Shown: positions 12,174 through 22,900, counted from the first letter of the stretch. The stretch: 43,232 nt of DNA from Purshia tridentata (GCA_003254885.1 QANT01003424.1:1-43232); one strand, 5' to 3'. The notes: generated from the sequence alone by a model not told the origin. Numbers and translations are program-made.

Positions 12174-12504
12174 CAAGCAGGATTGCCATGGAGAAACTCT
12201 GGGATGTGATGAGTCGACCAATTCCTCTCCCGTTGGTCGAGCCTGTTGCAATTCCTCTTCTTAATAGACCCTTAGGAGAGTCAAGATCAAGAAAAGGGTT
12301 CAATTCCACTAGATTGAATGCATCCCTTATTGAATCTTCATAGACCTTTAGGAAAAGAAGATTCATCAAGGTGACTTTCAACCTATCCCTCTCCCGTTGG
12401 TCAGATTCAATCTTTCTTCTTCCTTTGGGCGAGCTTTGCTTCCCTCGCTCAGTATGAATATGAAATCTTCAAACTTGACTTGATGGGGGTCGGGAATGAA
12501 TACC

Positions 12505-12576
12505 TATCCCTTACGGGAATCGAACCCGTGTCTTTGACATGAAAAGACGATGTCCTAACCACTGGACGAAAGGGAC
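12505..12576 (-). tRNA. trnE: trnE-UUC copy of mitochondrial type (inside the NUMT)
   Basis: On the minus strand 72 nt start GTCCCTTTCGTCC and end CCCGTAAGGGATA. The acceptor stem is fully paired (one G-T), the D-stem is GTCC/GGAC, and the T-arm is ACGGG TTCGATT CCCGT. The anticodon loop TTTTCAT gives TTC (Glu). The anticodon stem, TCGTC against GTCAA, has two mismatches, more than I expect for the working mitochondrial gene, so it may have started to decay after transfer. Confidence 0.85.
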
Positions 12577-12768
12577 CTGAAATGTGGAATGACTATAATG
12601 ACTAGGCGAACCCCCTACCGAGTGACCTTGCAATACCAACCTGCTGATTCAAGTGGGTCATATCCAGTCATCTACAAGAAAAAATTCTGTAGTTGGGCCA
12701 TCTGCTCTATACGTTCGGGAAGGTGTAAAGGTTAGTGATGTCCTACTCGTCCACAGGAAGAGGAGGGN

Positions 12769-12840
12769 AGACCAATAGAGACTTCATAAGGGACCATTTG
12801 AGCTGCAGATCGTAATGCTCCTAGAAAGGCATATTTTGAA
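12769..12840 (-). pseudogene. nad1: Mitochondrial nad1 exon 2 fragment
   Basis: Read on the minus strand, the frame from 12839 gives [16 protein letters not shown] followed by PYEVSIGL. This is the conserved segment of NADH dehydrogenase subunit 1 (complex I) encoded by nad1 exon 2 in plant mitochondria. Homology stops at the N at 12768, so the 3' end of the exon appears lost or misassembled. A lone 24-codon exon cannot encode a working protein in the nucleus. Confidence 0.85.
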
Positions 12841-12945
12841 TATAGAGGAGTGAAAGTTCCCAACAATCAACAAGTTGATCATACCATTCTTTGAACCGTA
12901 TGAGCATGTCCTCTGTCACCCCCCCACCGCGCTTACAGCTCTATA
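12841..12945 (-). ncRNA. Group II intron 3' end (domains V-VI-like) preceding nad1 exon 2
   Basis: Directly upstream of the exon fragment on the minus strand, GAGCTGTA can pair with TACGGTTC over eight pairs. It encloses AGC...GCT pairing and is followed by a short A-containing stem. This is the layout of group II domains V and VI. In plant mitochondria nad1 intron 1 is trans-spliced and its 3' half lies directly upstream of exon 2, which is exactly what is seen here. It is a relic of organelle DNA. Confidence 0.6.
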
Positions 12946-13015
12946 CCCCAACCCAACTTGCTCTGGCCCCTGGTCCTCCCTTTCTATTCCTCGGGGAGCA
13001 AACTGTTTGTGAGTA

Positions 13016-13640
13016 TCAAACAGTCATAATTTGTATAATTTTTATGCAGTAACAATTTAATAAAAAAATTATTTAGAATAACGACCCGTGCTAATGTGAT
13101 AGGCATTCAAATGTTTGATGAGATATATGATCTCAAATGAATACCTTGTTGTTTGTGTAGTACTTAAATTAAAATGACATGAAGTTTTAACATTATAATT
13201 AAAAATATATGATTCTTAACCAATGAATTAATTTTGAAACTTTTTTTGAAATTTTTATTATTTTGAAGTTTCCAAATATTATCAAATTGAAATTATTAAA
13301 ATTTTGTTAGAAGTTTTAATTGTTTTAGTATAAATTTCCATAGAAATAAAAAATCTTTCAATGTTTTTATAGAAATCTTCATAGTTTCAAACTTTCAAAA
13401 TTTTGTTGAAATCTAAAATTTAATTTATTATTCCCACCCAACGAACTTAAATAAAAAATTTATAACCTAAAAGTACAAAAAGGGAACCGAAATTAGTTTT
13501 TGCTAATTTCACCGAAATTGCATCGAAACAAATTTCTTGGAAGAAAGGAATATAAAAATGTCGTTTCGAAATATAATAGTTTCGATTTGAGGTTCCTCCA
13601 ATAGGTGAGTGAGAGGCTAGTCAATAGACCAACGCACCCA
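13016..13640. other. A+T-rich DNA upstream of HOP
   Basis: No gene is supported. The part at 13485-13570 is rich in TTTCG/CGAAA words (ACCGAAATTGCATCGAAAC), a motif style also present in the repeats at 39.7 and 41.1 kb, so it may be a transposon remnant that contributes to the distal HOP promoter. Confidence 0.4.
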
Positions 13641-13646
13641 GTAACA

Positions 13647-13664
13647 GAAGGTTCCAGAACCTCC
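13647..13664 (+). promoter_or_regulatory. Heat-shock element upstream of HOP
   Basis: The sequence GAAGGTTCCAGAACCTCC contains three perfect alternating nGAAn/nTTCn units in phase (GAA at 13647, TTC at 13652, GAA at 13657) and an imperfect fourth (TCC). It lies about 65 bp upstream of the TATA box. Heat-shock factor trimers bind such arrays, so HOP is likely heat-induced, as known for plant HOP genes. Confidence 0.75.
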
Positions 13665-13725
13665 AAACCCCACAATCGCTAGAACTCTCTCGGCTCGTCC
13701 CCAAAAAACCATTCTTTTTCTATCT

Positions 13726-13734
13726 TATATAAAA
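13726..13734 (+). promoter_or_regulatory. TATA box of HOP
   Basis: TATATAAAA lies 94 bp before the ATG, followed by a CT-rich leader (13740-13827). The spacing is normal for a plant TATA box with a start of transcription near 13760. Confidence 0.75.
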
Positions 13735-13827
13735 CCACCTCCTCCTCCACACTCGCAATACCTCTCTCTACTCTCTCTCTCTCAGACCACCATATCTGCG
13801 ACTACTCACTCTCTCACTCTCTCACTC

Positions 13828-16800
13828 ATGGCCGACGAAGCCAAAGCAAAGGGCAACGCCGCCTTCTCCGCCGGCGACTTTAACGGCGCCATCACCCACT
13901 TCACGGATGCCATTAATCTCGCTCCATCCAACCATGTCCTCTACTCCAACCGATCCGCCGCCTACGCCTCTCTAAGCAAATACTCCGAAGCCCTAGCCGA
14001 CGCGAAAAAGACCGTCGAGCTCAAGCCCGATTGGTCCAAAGGCTACAGCCGCCTCGGCGCGGCTCACCTCGGCTTGGGCCACCACGACGACGCCGTTTCC
14101 GCCTACAAAAAGGGCCTCGAAATCGACCCCAACAACGACGCCCTTAAATCCGGCTTGGCCGACGCCCAATCCACCGCGTCTCGCTCACGCGCCGCGCCGC
14201 CGCCGCCTAACCCTTTCGGGGATGCTTTCTCGGGTCCCGAGTTGTGGGCCAAGCTTACGGCCGACCCGAGTACTCGGGCGTTTCTTCAGCAGCCCGATTT
14301 CGTGAAGATGATGCAGGAGATTCAGAAAAACCCTAACAATCTCAATGTCTATCTGAAAGACCAGAGGGTTATGCAGGCTTTGGGGGTTTTGCTCAACGTG
14401 AAGCTCCGGGGGAATGCTTCGGATGAGGTGGATATGCCTGAGTCCCCGCCGGAGCGCAAACGGGCCGCGGAGGCCGAGCCGCCACAACAGAAGGAGGAAA
14501 AGAGGGCGGAGCCTGAGCCCGAGCCTGAGCCGATGGAGGTGAACGAGGAGGAGAGCGAGGCGAAGAAGAGGAAGGCTGAGGCCATAAAGGAGAAGGAGGC
14601 TGGCAATGTGGCTTACAAGAAGAAGGACTTTGATACTGCGATTCAGCACTATACGAAGGCCATGGAGTTGGATGATGAGGACATTTCATACATTATGAAT
14701 CGCGCTGCGACTTATTTGGAAATGGGTCAGGTATGCAATGCTTTGTCTTTGTTGTTTGGTTTGAATTGCATGGTGTTGCATTCCGAGATTAGTGCAAATG
14801 ATTGTGCTTTGTTAATGCTGGTACAATTGGCTTTAAGCTCTTAGTATTAGCATAATTTTCAGTATCGGTGTTCTTGATAATCTTGTTGGGTTTAGATTAG
14901 GTTGCTAATGCAGTAAATCTTTTATTGCGATAGAATGAACATGCTCAATTTAGAACCCAAATAAAAGAGGGGTTTGGTTTGAGGTAGAGGCTGATCAGAG
15001 ATTAGCATTTGTTAATTTAGTCAACCCACAAACATTTTAGTTTTGGGGGACCTTTCTTGAATGTGGAATGATGATTTGCGGTGTATTAAGTGCCTAGATG
15101 CCTGTAGGAGTCAGAGAATAATTCTTTTAGGGTTTAGGGTTTCATCTTTATAACACTGCTCATTCTTCTACTGCTTGGTGCCCAAAAATAGGTAAACAAA
15201 TAAGTTACTTTGGTCAACCCGGACATTTCTTCTTGAATATGTTATAATGAGTTGTTTCTTAAGTGCCTATATGCCGTAGGAGTCAAGGTAATTCTTTGAG
15301 GTTGGATTTCAGCTTATATTACGTGTTGTAACAACTAGTATCCTTGTGTAACAAAGTAGAGTATCCTGAAGCTTCTCTTGGCTTCATGCATGCTTCTTTA
15401 ATTTGGTATTGGTATTATTGTTTTCTTTGATTCCATATTTTGGTGTTGGTCTTTACTCTTTAATCTTCATGTAGTCATACCATGGGCATATATCTTTGCT
15501 TTTCCTAGTGGTAAGATGGAAGTAATATTGTTGAAAGCTATCTGCTTGGTCATCTTGGTATTTGTTAGCTTTTTATGGGTTTTTGATCCAAGTGTCATTG
15601 TTATAACTCATCAGTATGAGGACTGTATTAAAGACTGTGACAAGGCTGTGGAAAGGGGCAGAGAGCTAAGGGCAGACTTTAAGATGATAGCAAAAGCTTT
15701 AACTAGGAAAGGAAATGCCTTGGTGAAGCTAGCAAAATGCTCAAAGGACTTTGACCCTGCAATTGAGATGTTCCAGAAAGCTCTCACAGAGCATCGCAAC
15801 CCAGATACTTTAAAGAAATTGAATGATGCTGAGAAAGCAAAGAAGGAACTAGTGCAACAAGAGTATTTTGATCCTACGTTAGCTGATGAGGAGCGTGAGA
15901 AAGGTTTGCATCTTTTTTTCATGTGCTCGTACTCTCAAAAACATTGAAACTTTTATGATGCCTGCTTTGTGCATGATGTTACGCATGCACTCTCCCTCTC
16001 TCTCAGATTTCTATGCATGAGTTGCCTCAGTTCGATTTTGGTGGAACCAAGTGCTCTGATACACCATGCTGCTACTTATGTTTTTCAAATTTAATACTTA
16101 CAAGCACTTTACTTGTGTCCATGTGAAAGTGGGGTTGTACTTCTGTTTGATTAAAAGGGTTGTGGGAAAGGTGGTGGTGGGAAAGGTGTTGGTTCTGCCT
16201 GAATTGAGTGTTTGCCTGACACGTATTTTAATTCTTTCCCTTCTGTATAGCTTGATTGCTTAATCGTTCAGGCCAATGATGTGCAGGCAATGAATATTTC
16301 AAGCAGCAAAAGTACCCAGACGCCATTAAGCATTACACAGAATCTCTGAGAAGGAACCCAAATGATCCGAGGGTGAGAATACCTTCAATGTCCTATTTGA
16401 TTGCCCAAAATTCTAAATGCTTTGAATATTATTTGATGTGTGGTGGAACTTCCCAAATGGGCACTGTTTAACAGGCGTATAGTAATAGAGCTGCTTGCTA
16501 TACAAAACTGGGTGCAATGCCCGAGGGATTGAAGGATGCAGAGAAGTGCATTGAACTCGATCCAACCTTTTCAAAGGGTTATACCAGGAAAGGTGCTGTC
16601 CAGTTTTTCATGAGAGAATATGAAAAAGCTATGGAAACATATCAGGAAGGGTTGAAACATGATCCTAACAACCCGGAATTGCTTGATGGCGTGCGAAGGT
16701 GGGTTACATGAATAGAGTTTGTTATGTACTGCTTCCTTCTACTGCATGTGCCCTTGTGAAAACATGCGCTTAATTTATTACCACTTGAAATGTGTTGCAG

Positions 16801-17229
16801 ATGTGTACAGCAAATTAACAAAGCTAGCCGGGGGGATCTAAGTCCTGATGAATTGAAGGAGAGACAGGTGTGACTTTTTGAACATTCTTGTGAGACTGAT
16901 GTCTTGAAATTGGCATGTGGTATTGACTTGGTTGTTGTTTCTTGCAGGCTAAAGGGATGCAGGACCCAGAAATCCAGAATATCCTCTCAGATCCTGTCAT
17001 GAGACAGGTGAGCATAATTTAGAACTTTTGTCGTTGAGGTTAACTTGCTATTTCAGTTTTATTTTTATATGTGTTGTATGAGAGGGCTCAAAGGTTTGTG
17101 GGGGGATGTGGGCAGGTGTTGATTGATTTCCAGGAAAATCCCAAGGCAGCTCAGGAACACTCGAAGAACCCAATGGTGATGAACAAGATCCAGAAGCTGG
17201 TCAGTGCTGGAATTGTCCAGATTAAGTGA
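13828..17229 (+). CDS. HOP: Hsp70-Hsp90 organizing protein (HOP/STI1)
   Basis: Seven exons join in frame with GT-AG borders: 13828-14730, 15615-15903, 16287-16372, 16475-16698, 16801-16867, 16948-17007 and 17116-17229. They give 580 residues, close to the usual ~570. HOP is a cytosolic co-chaperone that passes clients from Hsp70 to Hsp90. TPR1 covers about residues 2-115, with the carboxylate-clamp residues K6, N10, N41, K71 and R75 (human K8, N12, N43, K73, R77). A first DP/STI1 domain lies near 139-189, then a charged linker with a Glu-Pro run and the basic motif KKRK (246-249, possible nuclear signal). TPR2A starts near 250, TPR2B is encoded by exons 3-4, and a C-terminal DP2 (DPEIQNILSDPVMRQ onward) ends at IQIK-type VQIK. 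The reading frame shows no defects. The heat-shock element and TATA box upstream point to stress induction. The start is the first ATG and matches the family N-terminus. Confidence 0.96.
14731..15614 (+). other. HOP intron 1 with a short telomere-like motif
   Basis: The 884-bp intron runs from CAG|GTATGC to TCAG|TATGAG. It contains TAGGGTTTAGGGTTT at 15128-15142, two copies of the plant telomere repeat (telobox). Such boxes are often found near the 5' ends of plant housekeeping genes. Nothing else was recognised in it. Confidence 0.7.
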
Positions 17230-17389
17230 ACAACTAAAGGGAAGATTCAATCACATAAACAAGAAGCTTTTTGCTGAATCAAATTGTAATCTCCAATGTC
17301 CATTTGAGTGACTAGTCCAGAACTTCTCAGTTTGGAAAATTTTGTGATGATTTATTGCTTTGATATTAGTGTGGACGTTTTTAGTGAGC

Positions 17390-17455
17390 CTCTCTCTCTC
17401 TCTCTCTCTCTCTCTCCCCCCCCCCCCCCCGCCNCCCCCCCCCCCCCCCCCCCCC
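17390..17455. repeat. (CT)n followed by poly-C with an N: low-quality tract
   Basis: About thirteen CT repeats run into a near-pure C tract of about 40 bases, with an N at 17434 and a GGCGGCGGGG end. A natural CT microsatellite is plausible in the HOP 3' flank, but so long a C run is more likely a sequencing or assembly artefact. Confidence 0.8.
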
Positions 17456-17966
17456 GGCGGCGGGGCACAGCACTGTGAGCACATTTAATCATAATTTTTA
17501 GGTATGGAATTCGGTGAGGCTTGTGCAGAAATTCTGGTATACAATGCAATACCTAAGTAAAAGTGATTACACGATCAATATGAAAATATGAAAGAGACGT
17601 AAGATGATGCCTTGTTTGGCCAAAAGGGTTGAATACTTGAATGTGATTAGCATGATTTCAACAGTTGTGAGATTGGCTTTTTCTTTGGATGAGACTTAAA
17701 GACTGCAAGAGGAACCAGCCGGAGGATTTTCCTTGGAAGCTTCTCACTTAAAAGTTCAGAGGGTAAATTACGGTGGGTTTTGTCCTTTTTACAAGAAAAA
17801 ATAATACATTTCTTTTTCTTTTTTGTGAAATTGAATTTTTTTTGGGTACATAAGGGGAAAAAAAGAAAAGAAAAAAAAGAACCCTTATTTGCTTGTACCC
17901 TGAATACTGAATTGGAAAGAATTATTATAAATTATGATGCTTCCTCATCATGAGAGGGAAAAAAAA

Positions 17967-20900
17967 TCAAGCAGCAGCTTCTTCCTCCTTGGCAGCAAGC
18001 TGGTTCTGGATGTGCTGAGGAACAACGTCAAACCTAGCTAATTGCATGGTGTAGGAAGCACGACCTTTTGTCATGCCCCGGAGTGTACTAACATATTGGA
18101 ACATCTCTGCAAGAGGAACAAGTGCATCAACCACCTGCATTAATCCAACAGAACACCATTAATAATTTAGTATGTAATTTATCATCATTGTATCATGGTC
18201 TCTTGCGATACAGAGGTATCATGATTCTGTGGACAGACCTTGAGACCACCAGGTTTGTCACTAAAGCTGTTGATCTGACCTCTCCTCGAGTTAAGATCAC
18301 CAATAACATCTCCCAGATGTTCTTCAGGTGTAACGACTTCAACTTTAATTATTGGCTCAAGCATTTTTGGGGCAGCTTTCTTTATACCCTCCCGGAAAGC
18401 TCCTCTGGCTGCCAATTGGAATGCCAAGACACTTGAGTCGACATCATGGTAAGAACCATCTACTAGTACAGCACGGACATCGACCACAGGAAATCCTGCA
18501 AGCACACCATTACTCATACTCCTCTAACCCTTTCATCACCCCCGGAATGTATTCTCTTGGCACTGCACCTCCCTTGATTTCACTCTTGAACTTGTATCCA
18601 CTACCAGGCTCCATGGGTTCAAACCGTACAGTGATATCAGCAAACTGACCTTGTCCGCCAGATTGTTTCTTGTGCACATACTTCACTTCTGAGACCTTGG
18701 AGATGCTTTCCCGGTAGTTTACTTGGGGTGCTCCAACATTTGCTTCCACCTGCAAAGGTCAAGCAGCCCCAGTTATGAAAATTCAAATCAACAATACATC
18801 CAAGCATTTGATTCTTTGCAAGATAGTATGAACAATATGGTATATATATATAAGATACATGCATGCGCATTGGTGACAGAAATAATCCAGAAGATGACGA
18901 CATTAGAGGTATAAAGCGCCAATAAAAACAACATTTTTAACATCTTTTATGCTGGAAGGTAAAACATCAGATACAAAATTGACAATCAGAAACAGAGAGT
19001 AGCCGATATAGACCTTGAATTCCCTCTTGAGCCGATCAACAATAATCTCAAGATGCAATTCTCCCATTCCTTCCATCACTGTCTGATTGATCTCTTCATC
19101 CCGTGAGAAGTGGAAAGAAGGATCTTCCTGAGCAAGCTTAACCAAACCAGCTCCCATCTTATCAACATCAGCTTTAGTTTTGGGTTCAATTGCCACCTTA
19201 ATCACAGGATCAGGGAAGTCCATTCGTTCAAGCACAATAGGATGCTCAGGATCGCTCAATGTTTCACCTGTAACGGTATCTTTAGACCTGCAAGTGCAAC
19301 AATATTACCAGCTAAAGCTACCTTAACATCCTCCCTACTGTTTGCATGCATTTCTAGAAGTCTACCAATCCTCTCTTTTTTCCCCTTGTTTGCATTCAGT
19401 ACATATGACCCAGCAGTTAGATTTCCTGCATATATTCTCACAAATGTAAGGGACCCCACAAATGGGTCGCTCATGATCTTAAATGCTAGCCCAGCAAATG
19501 GTTCGCCATCACTCGCAGCCCTTTCAATTATGACTTCTGGGTTATCTGCATCAGTTCCCTTCACTGGGGGCACGTCAAGTGGTGAAGGCAAATAATCCAC
19601 AACAGCATCAAGCAATGGTTGAACACCCTTATTCTTAAAAGCTGAGCCACATAATACTGGCACAAAACTATTTGAGATGGTTCCCTTCCTAATTAATTTC
19701 TTAATTGTATCCTCATCCGGTTCAACTCCTTCTAGATAGCCCTCCATAGCTTCATCATCTAACTCAACTATGTTTTCTATCATCTCCGCCCTGTATTGTT
19801 GGGCCAGCTCCTGAAGATCAGATGGAATATCTTCATACACAAATTTTGCACCTAACTCTTCTCCAGTCCAAATTATAGCTTTCATCCTCACAAGATCAAT
19901 AACTCCTTTAAAATTATCTTCTGCACCAACTGGAATTTGAATTACAAGTGGTTTGGCACCCAAATTTGTCACTATCATGTCTCTTGTTCGGAAAAAGTTT
20001 GCACCAAGACGATCCATTTTATTGAAAAAGCAAATCCTGGGCACCCCATATTTATCAGCTTGTCTCCACACAGTTTCAGATTGAGGTTCCACACCAGCAA
20101 CACTGTCAAACAAACATATAGCGCCATCCAGTACCCTGAGAGCCCGCTCCACTTCAAGAGTGAAGTCAACATGGCCCGGAGTATCAATAATGTTAATCCT
20201 GTGTTTGTCCCAAAATGTTGTAGTTGCAGCAGAAGTTATGGTAATGCCTCTTTCCTGTTCCTGTTCCATCCAGTCCATAGTTTCTGTTCCTTCGTGTACC
20301 TCCCCAATTTTATAATTTCTTCCGGTGTAATACAAAATTCGTTCCGTTGTAGTAGTCTTCCCTGCATCTATGTGAGCCATAATTCCAATGTTACGATAAT
20401 CCTCCAACGGTACTGTACGCTTTCCATCTGGCATAAAGAAAAATGAAATAAAATGAATCCAACTCTGCTAGCTAGTTGTTAAGCTAAAATTAGTACAAAT
20501 ATTAATGGTAAACTTAAATACACAAAAGCATAGAGAATTTCCAGGTACAATTATAAAGTCAGTTAAAGAATCTCCTAAAATATATATATTATTAAGGCAC
20601 ACCATTCAGTTATAACTTGGAAAGATAGAAAGGCTTTACCATTGTGTTCCCTAGCATCAAAAGAGGTAAAGGACCATGTAGAGACTAACGCTTAGAATTG
20701 TTGAGAAATTTGAATTCCTATCATTAATCAGTGCAAAAACAGCTTTAGCATACCCCTACTTTGACAAAGAAGGCCTGTTGGCTCTGTCCTTCATGCAGAG
20801 TATGAGACTGCAACTGTTTCAATACACACAACAAGATTATGAGGAGCCCAATTTCACAAATCTCTCTTTGATTGTCTCTTTTGATTTTGAGGTCAAAACC

Positions 20901-21863
20901 ATGTGGCACATGATCACCAAAGAGGCTTTTTTGAAGTTGGTCAAATGGGTTCTTTGATCAGCTTCACTAGTGCTTCCAAAGCTCCTTCAATCTCAGCCAA
21001 AGCTCTTTCTATCGGCAGCCACCAAAACTTGAGCAATGCACGTTAGAGGGCTGCCTCCTGGCATTCTATGCCTGTATAGAGGGGTACCAATGTAGGTGAC
21101 ACCATCGAAGTCCCCGAGGTCAACACTTGAACAACCCCCAAAAAATGGAAGCCAATCTCATATCCATGGGAAATTCAATTATCCTCCTTCAGTAAACCTA
21201 TACTAAACTACAAGTATACAGCATATTAGGAATACAGTAAGCTTAAGCTAAGCTACTCCTACCCAGGTTGCAAATTGACAGTGAATGTTTGGTGAGAAGA
21301 TAACTATGGACTAGAGCAACGATATCTTATCAAAAACTCATATTAGAATACCAAAATCCTAAACAAAAAGGTAGGCTTAATTATTATAGTTAAAAGTATC
21401 ATTCTTTGTTTTATAAATATTCAATTTGATTAACTTCAAATAAGAACCAAACCAATATGAATATGTTTCATGCAAGAGACTAACTGCCCATAAAACACAC
21501 AGAACAATCCAAAATCAACAATTTGGGCAATTGGGTATCCAGAAAACACTTCAAAGAACACGAATTCAACAAGAAAGTAGCAGTTAAACCATAGCGAGCT
21601 AAAGAATAGAAAGAGAAAATGACCATCAGCAGCCATAGCGAAAACAGAGAGATTTCTTCGGCTCTGTTGGCGTAAATTAGAGAGCTTTGAAGAGCTTGAG
21701 GTGAGACGCACATTCCCAAAGAAGTGGGAAAGCGAAGATGAGGTGGGAGAGGAAGAGGGTAGAGGACGAAGACCCAGAAAGCGAGCTGGAGAGAGAGGGA
21801 TGGTTGGCCGTCTTTGAGACCCTTTGAAGCTGAAACTGTACACTCTCACGGACTCTGTAGCCA

Positions 21864-21864
<1 letters not shown>
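17967..21864 (-). CDS. SCO1: Chloroplast elongation factor G (cpEF-G/SCO1), with two frame breaks
   Basis: Four minus-strand exons, 21624-21864, 19014-20427, 18239-18749 and 17967-18134, encode a translational GTPase that moves tRNA and mRNA on plastid ribosomes. About 75 N-terminal residues are Ser/Arg-rich and fit a transit peptide. G1 (AHIDAGKT) is at 98-105, followed by DTPGH and NKMD. Domains II-V follow, and the protein ends in an Ala/Glu-rich tail. All introns have GT-AG borders. Exon lengths do not keep frame: one base is missing in the conserved GLKDT segment near 19279, and two bases are missing between LEE and MSNG near 18518. Each break leads to an early stop. If both are sequence errors the exons would encode about 778 residues, matching the ~783 of the Arabidopsis protein. 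Everything else is highly conserved, so error or a recently decayed duplicate are both possible. Arabidopsis mutants show delayed cotyledon greening (snowy cotyledon). Confidence 0.92.
20428..21623 (-). other. Intron 1 of the EF-G gene
   Basis: This 1.2-kb intron separates the transit-peptide exon from the GTPase domain. The donor is GATG|GTCATT and the acceptor TGCCAG|ATGGAAAG (minus strand). The ATG inside ATGCCAGATGG at the acceptor could mimic a start codon for a mature-length protein, but it is part of the splice site. No other feature was recognised. Confidence 0.85.

Positions 21865-21865
<1 letters not shown>

Positions 21866-21915
<50 letters not shown>
21866..21915. repeat. (GT)n(GA)n compound microsatellite in the EF-G 5'UTR
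   Basis: About sixteen GT and eight GA dinucleotides follow each other and end two bases from the EF-G start codon (minus strand: TC then AC repeats). Length changes here would alter the leader and not the protein. It is a likely polymorphic marker. Confidence 0.9.
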
Positions 21916-21916
<1 letters not shown>

Positions 21917-22900
21917 CAGAGTTCGTGGGGTTTTGGCGCTCTATCTGATATGACCCGTTATGGATTGTGGTGGCGTGGAGTTCTGGGGATAACGAGAAAC
22001 CAAGTTATGCTTGTGAGTTGCGAGTTGTGAACTTGCGAGGTGCTTTGTCTTGTTAAATTACCTTCTCTTCTTTTGGGTCATTCTGGACCCTTTTAGATAG
22101 TTTTGAAATTGGGGCCCAATTTGGTATTGATGTTCTGTAAAGATAATCACTTTTATTTTTATTGTGAAAATAATCAGTTGTGAGAAATTTCATTAAATAT
22201 GACCGATTCTTCAAACTGATTCCAGAATAAGCTAAAATGAGAAGTTGCTCCACACCAACTTCTCATTTTAGCTTCCAATGACAGTTATTTTTTTTAAAAA
22301 GCTAAAATTTTTTATTTTACTAAACACCTAAACACAGTATCGCTGCTAATAAAAGTGATTTTCACTTTTAAAAAGCAATAACAAACTAAATATGAAAAGG
22401 AAAAACACATATATAGTTTTATCCCGTGGAGAAGAGGGTTTCAACTTCTTCTAATGTTGGAAAGAAAATATTATTAGACCAATATTTAGTTGATCATTAC
22501 TTATTTAGTAAAGCTTTACGTTTTAAATTTTATGATTTTTATCAATGTTTAAACATAGACATTAAAAAGAGGAAGATGACATTTTAATCAAATAAATAAA
22601 GTTTAGAGTGGGCTTAGAAATAAATAAATAAATAAATTTTTAAAAATATACAAATTATTAGAGCAAGAAAACCAAAGAGGAAATAAATTTTCCAAATGAC
22701 AGAGACTAAAAGTATAATATAGCATTATAAAAGAAGAGAAACTAGATAATTTCCCAAAATTTCTAGCCATGAAGAATGAAAATGGCTGTGAAGCTGCCAC
22801 GTTGCTCAAAATTTATATCATGGGCCCATAGCCAGAAGCCCAGAAGCCCATAGCCCTCCTATGCCCAACCCATCAACCCACCCTCCTCTTCCCCCGCCCC
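21916..22900. other. Intergenic region between the divergent EF-G and NDC1 genes
   Basis: Both promoters must lie here. No TATA box stands out. The region is A+T-rich from 22100 to 22800 and contains a perfect hairpin (22229-22274, listed separately). From 22840 to 23000 it becomes C/T-rich, typical of the leader of the NDC1 transcript. Confidence 0.5.
22229..22274. repeat. Perfect 19-bp inverted repeat (hairpin)
   Basis: AAGCTAAAATGAGAAGTTG at 22229-22247 is exactly repeated in inverse at 22256-22274, with an 8-base loop (CTCCACAC). It lies between two divergent promoters, is not followed by a T-run, and plants do not use hairpin terminators. It may be a very short MITE remnant or simply the centre of a larger, decayed one. 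Confidence 0.85.

Larger units (their letters stand above)
11985..13015. mobile_element. Nuclear insertion of mitochondrial DNA (NUMT)
   Basis: The block has near-balanced base composition, unlike its flanks. It contains a plastid-type trnM-CAU copy, a mitochondrial-type trnE-UUC copy and a piece of mitochondrial nad1 exon 2 preceded by group II intron sequence, all on the minus strand. The spacers carry words such as CGAGCTTTGCTTCCCTCGCTC and a repeated CCTCTCCCGTTGGTC, which look like plant mitochondrial intergenic DNA. Plant mitochondria commonly carry plastid-derived trnM, so one mitochondrial donor explains all parts. The borders are estimated from the composition change. An N lies inside it at 12768. 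Confidence 0.85.

Noticed and set aside
12100..12381. 93-codon minus-strand frame
   Set aside because: It overlaps the trnM copy and mitochondrial intergenic DNA; no protein similarity recognised.
14185..14689. Long minus-strand frames opposite HOP exon 1
   Set aside because: Shadows of the GC-rich HOP coding strand, rich in Leu/Ser/Pro, with no family features.
17251..17549. Gly/Arg/Glu-rich frames across the CT/poly-C tract
   Set aside because: Pure translation of a microsatellite and low-quality C run with an N.
22603..22809. Minus-strand frame before NDC1
   Set aside because: A+T-rich chance frame within the promoter spacer, no features.
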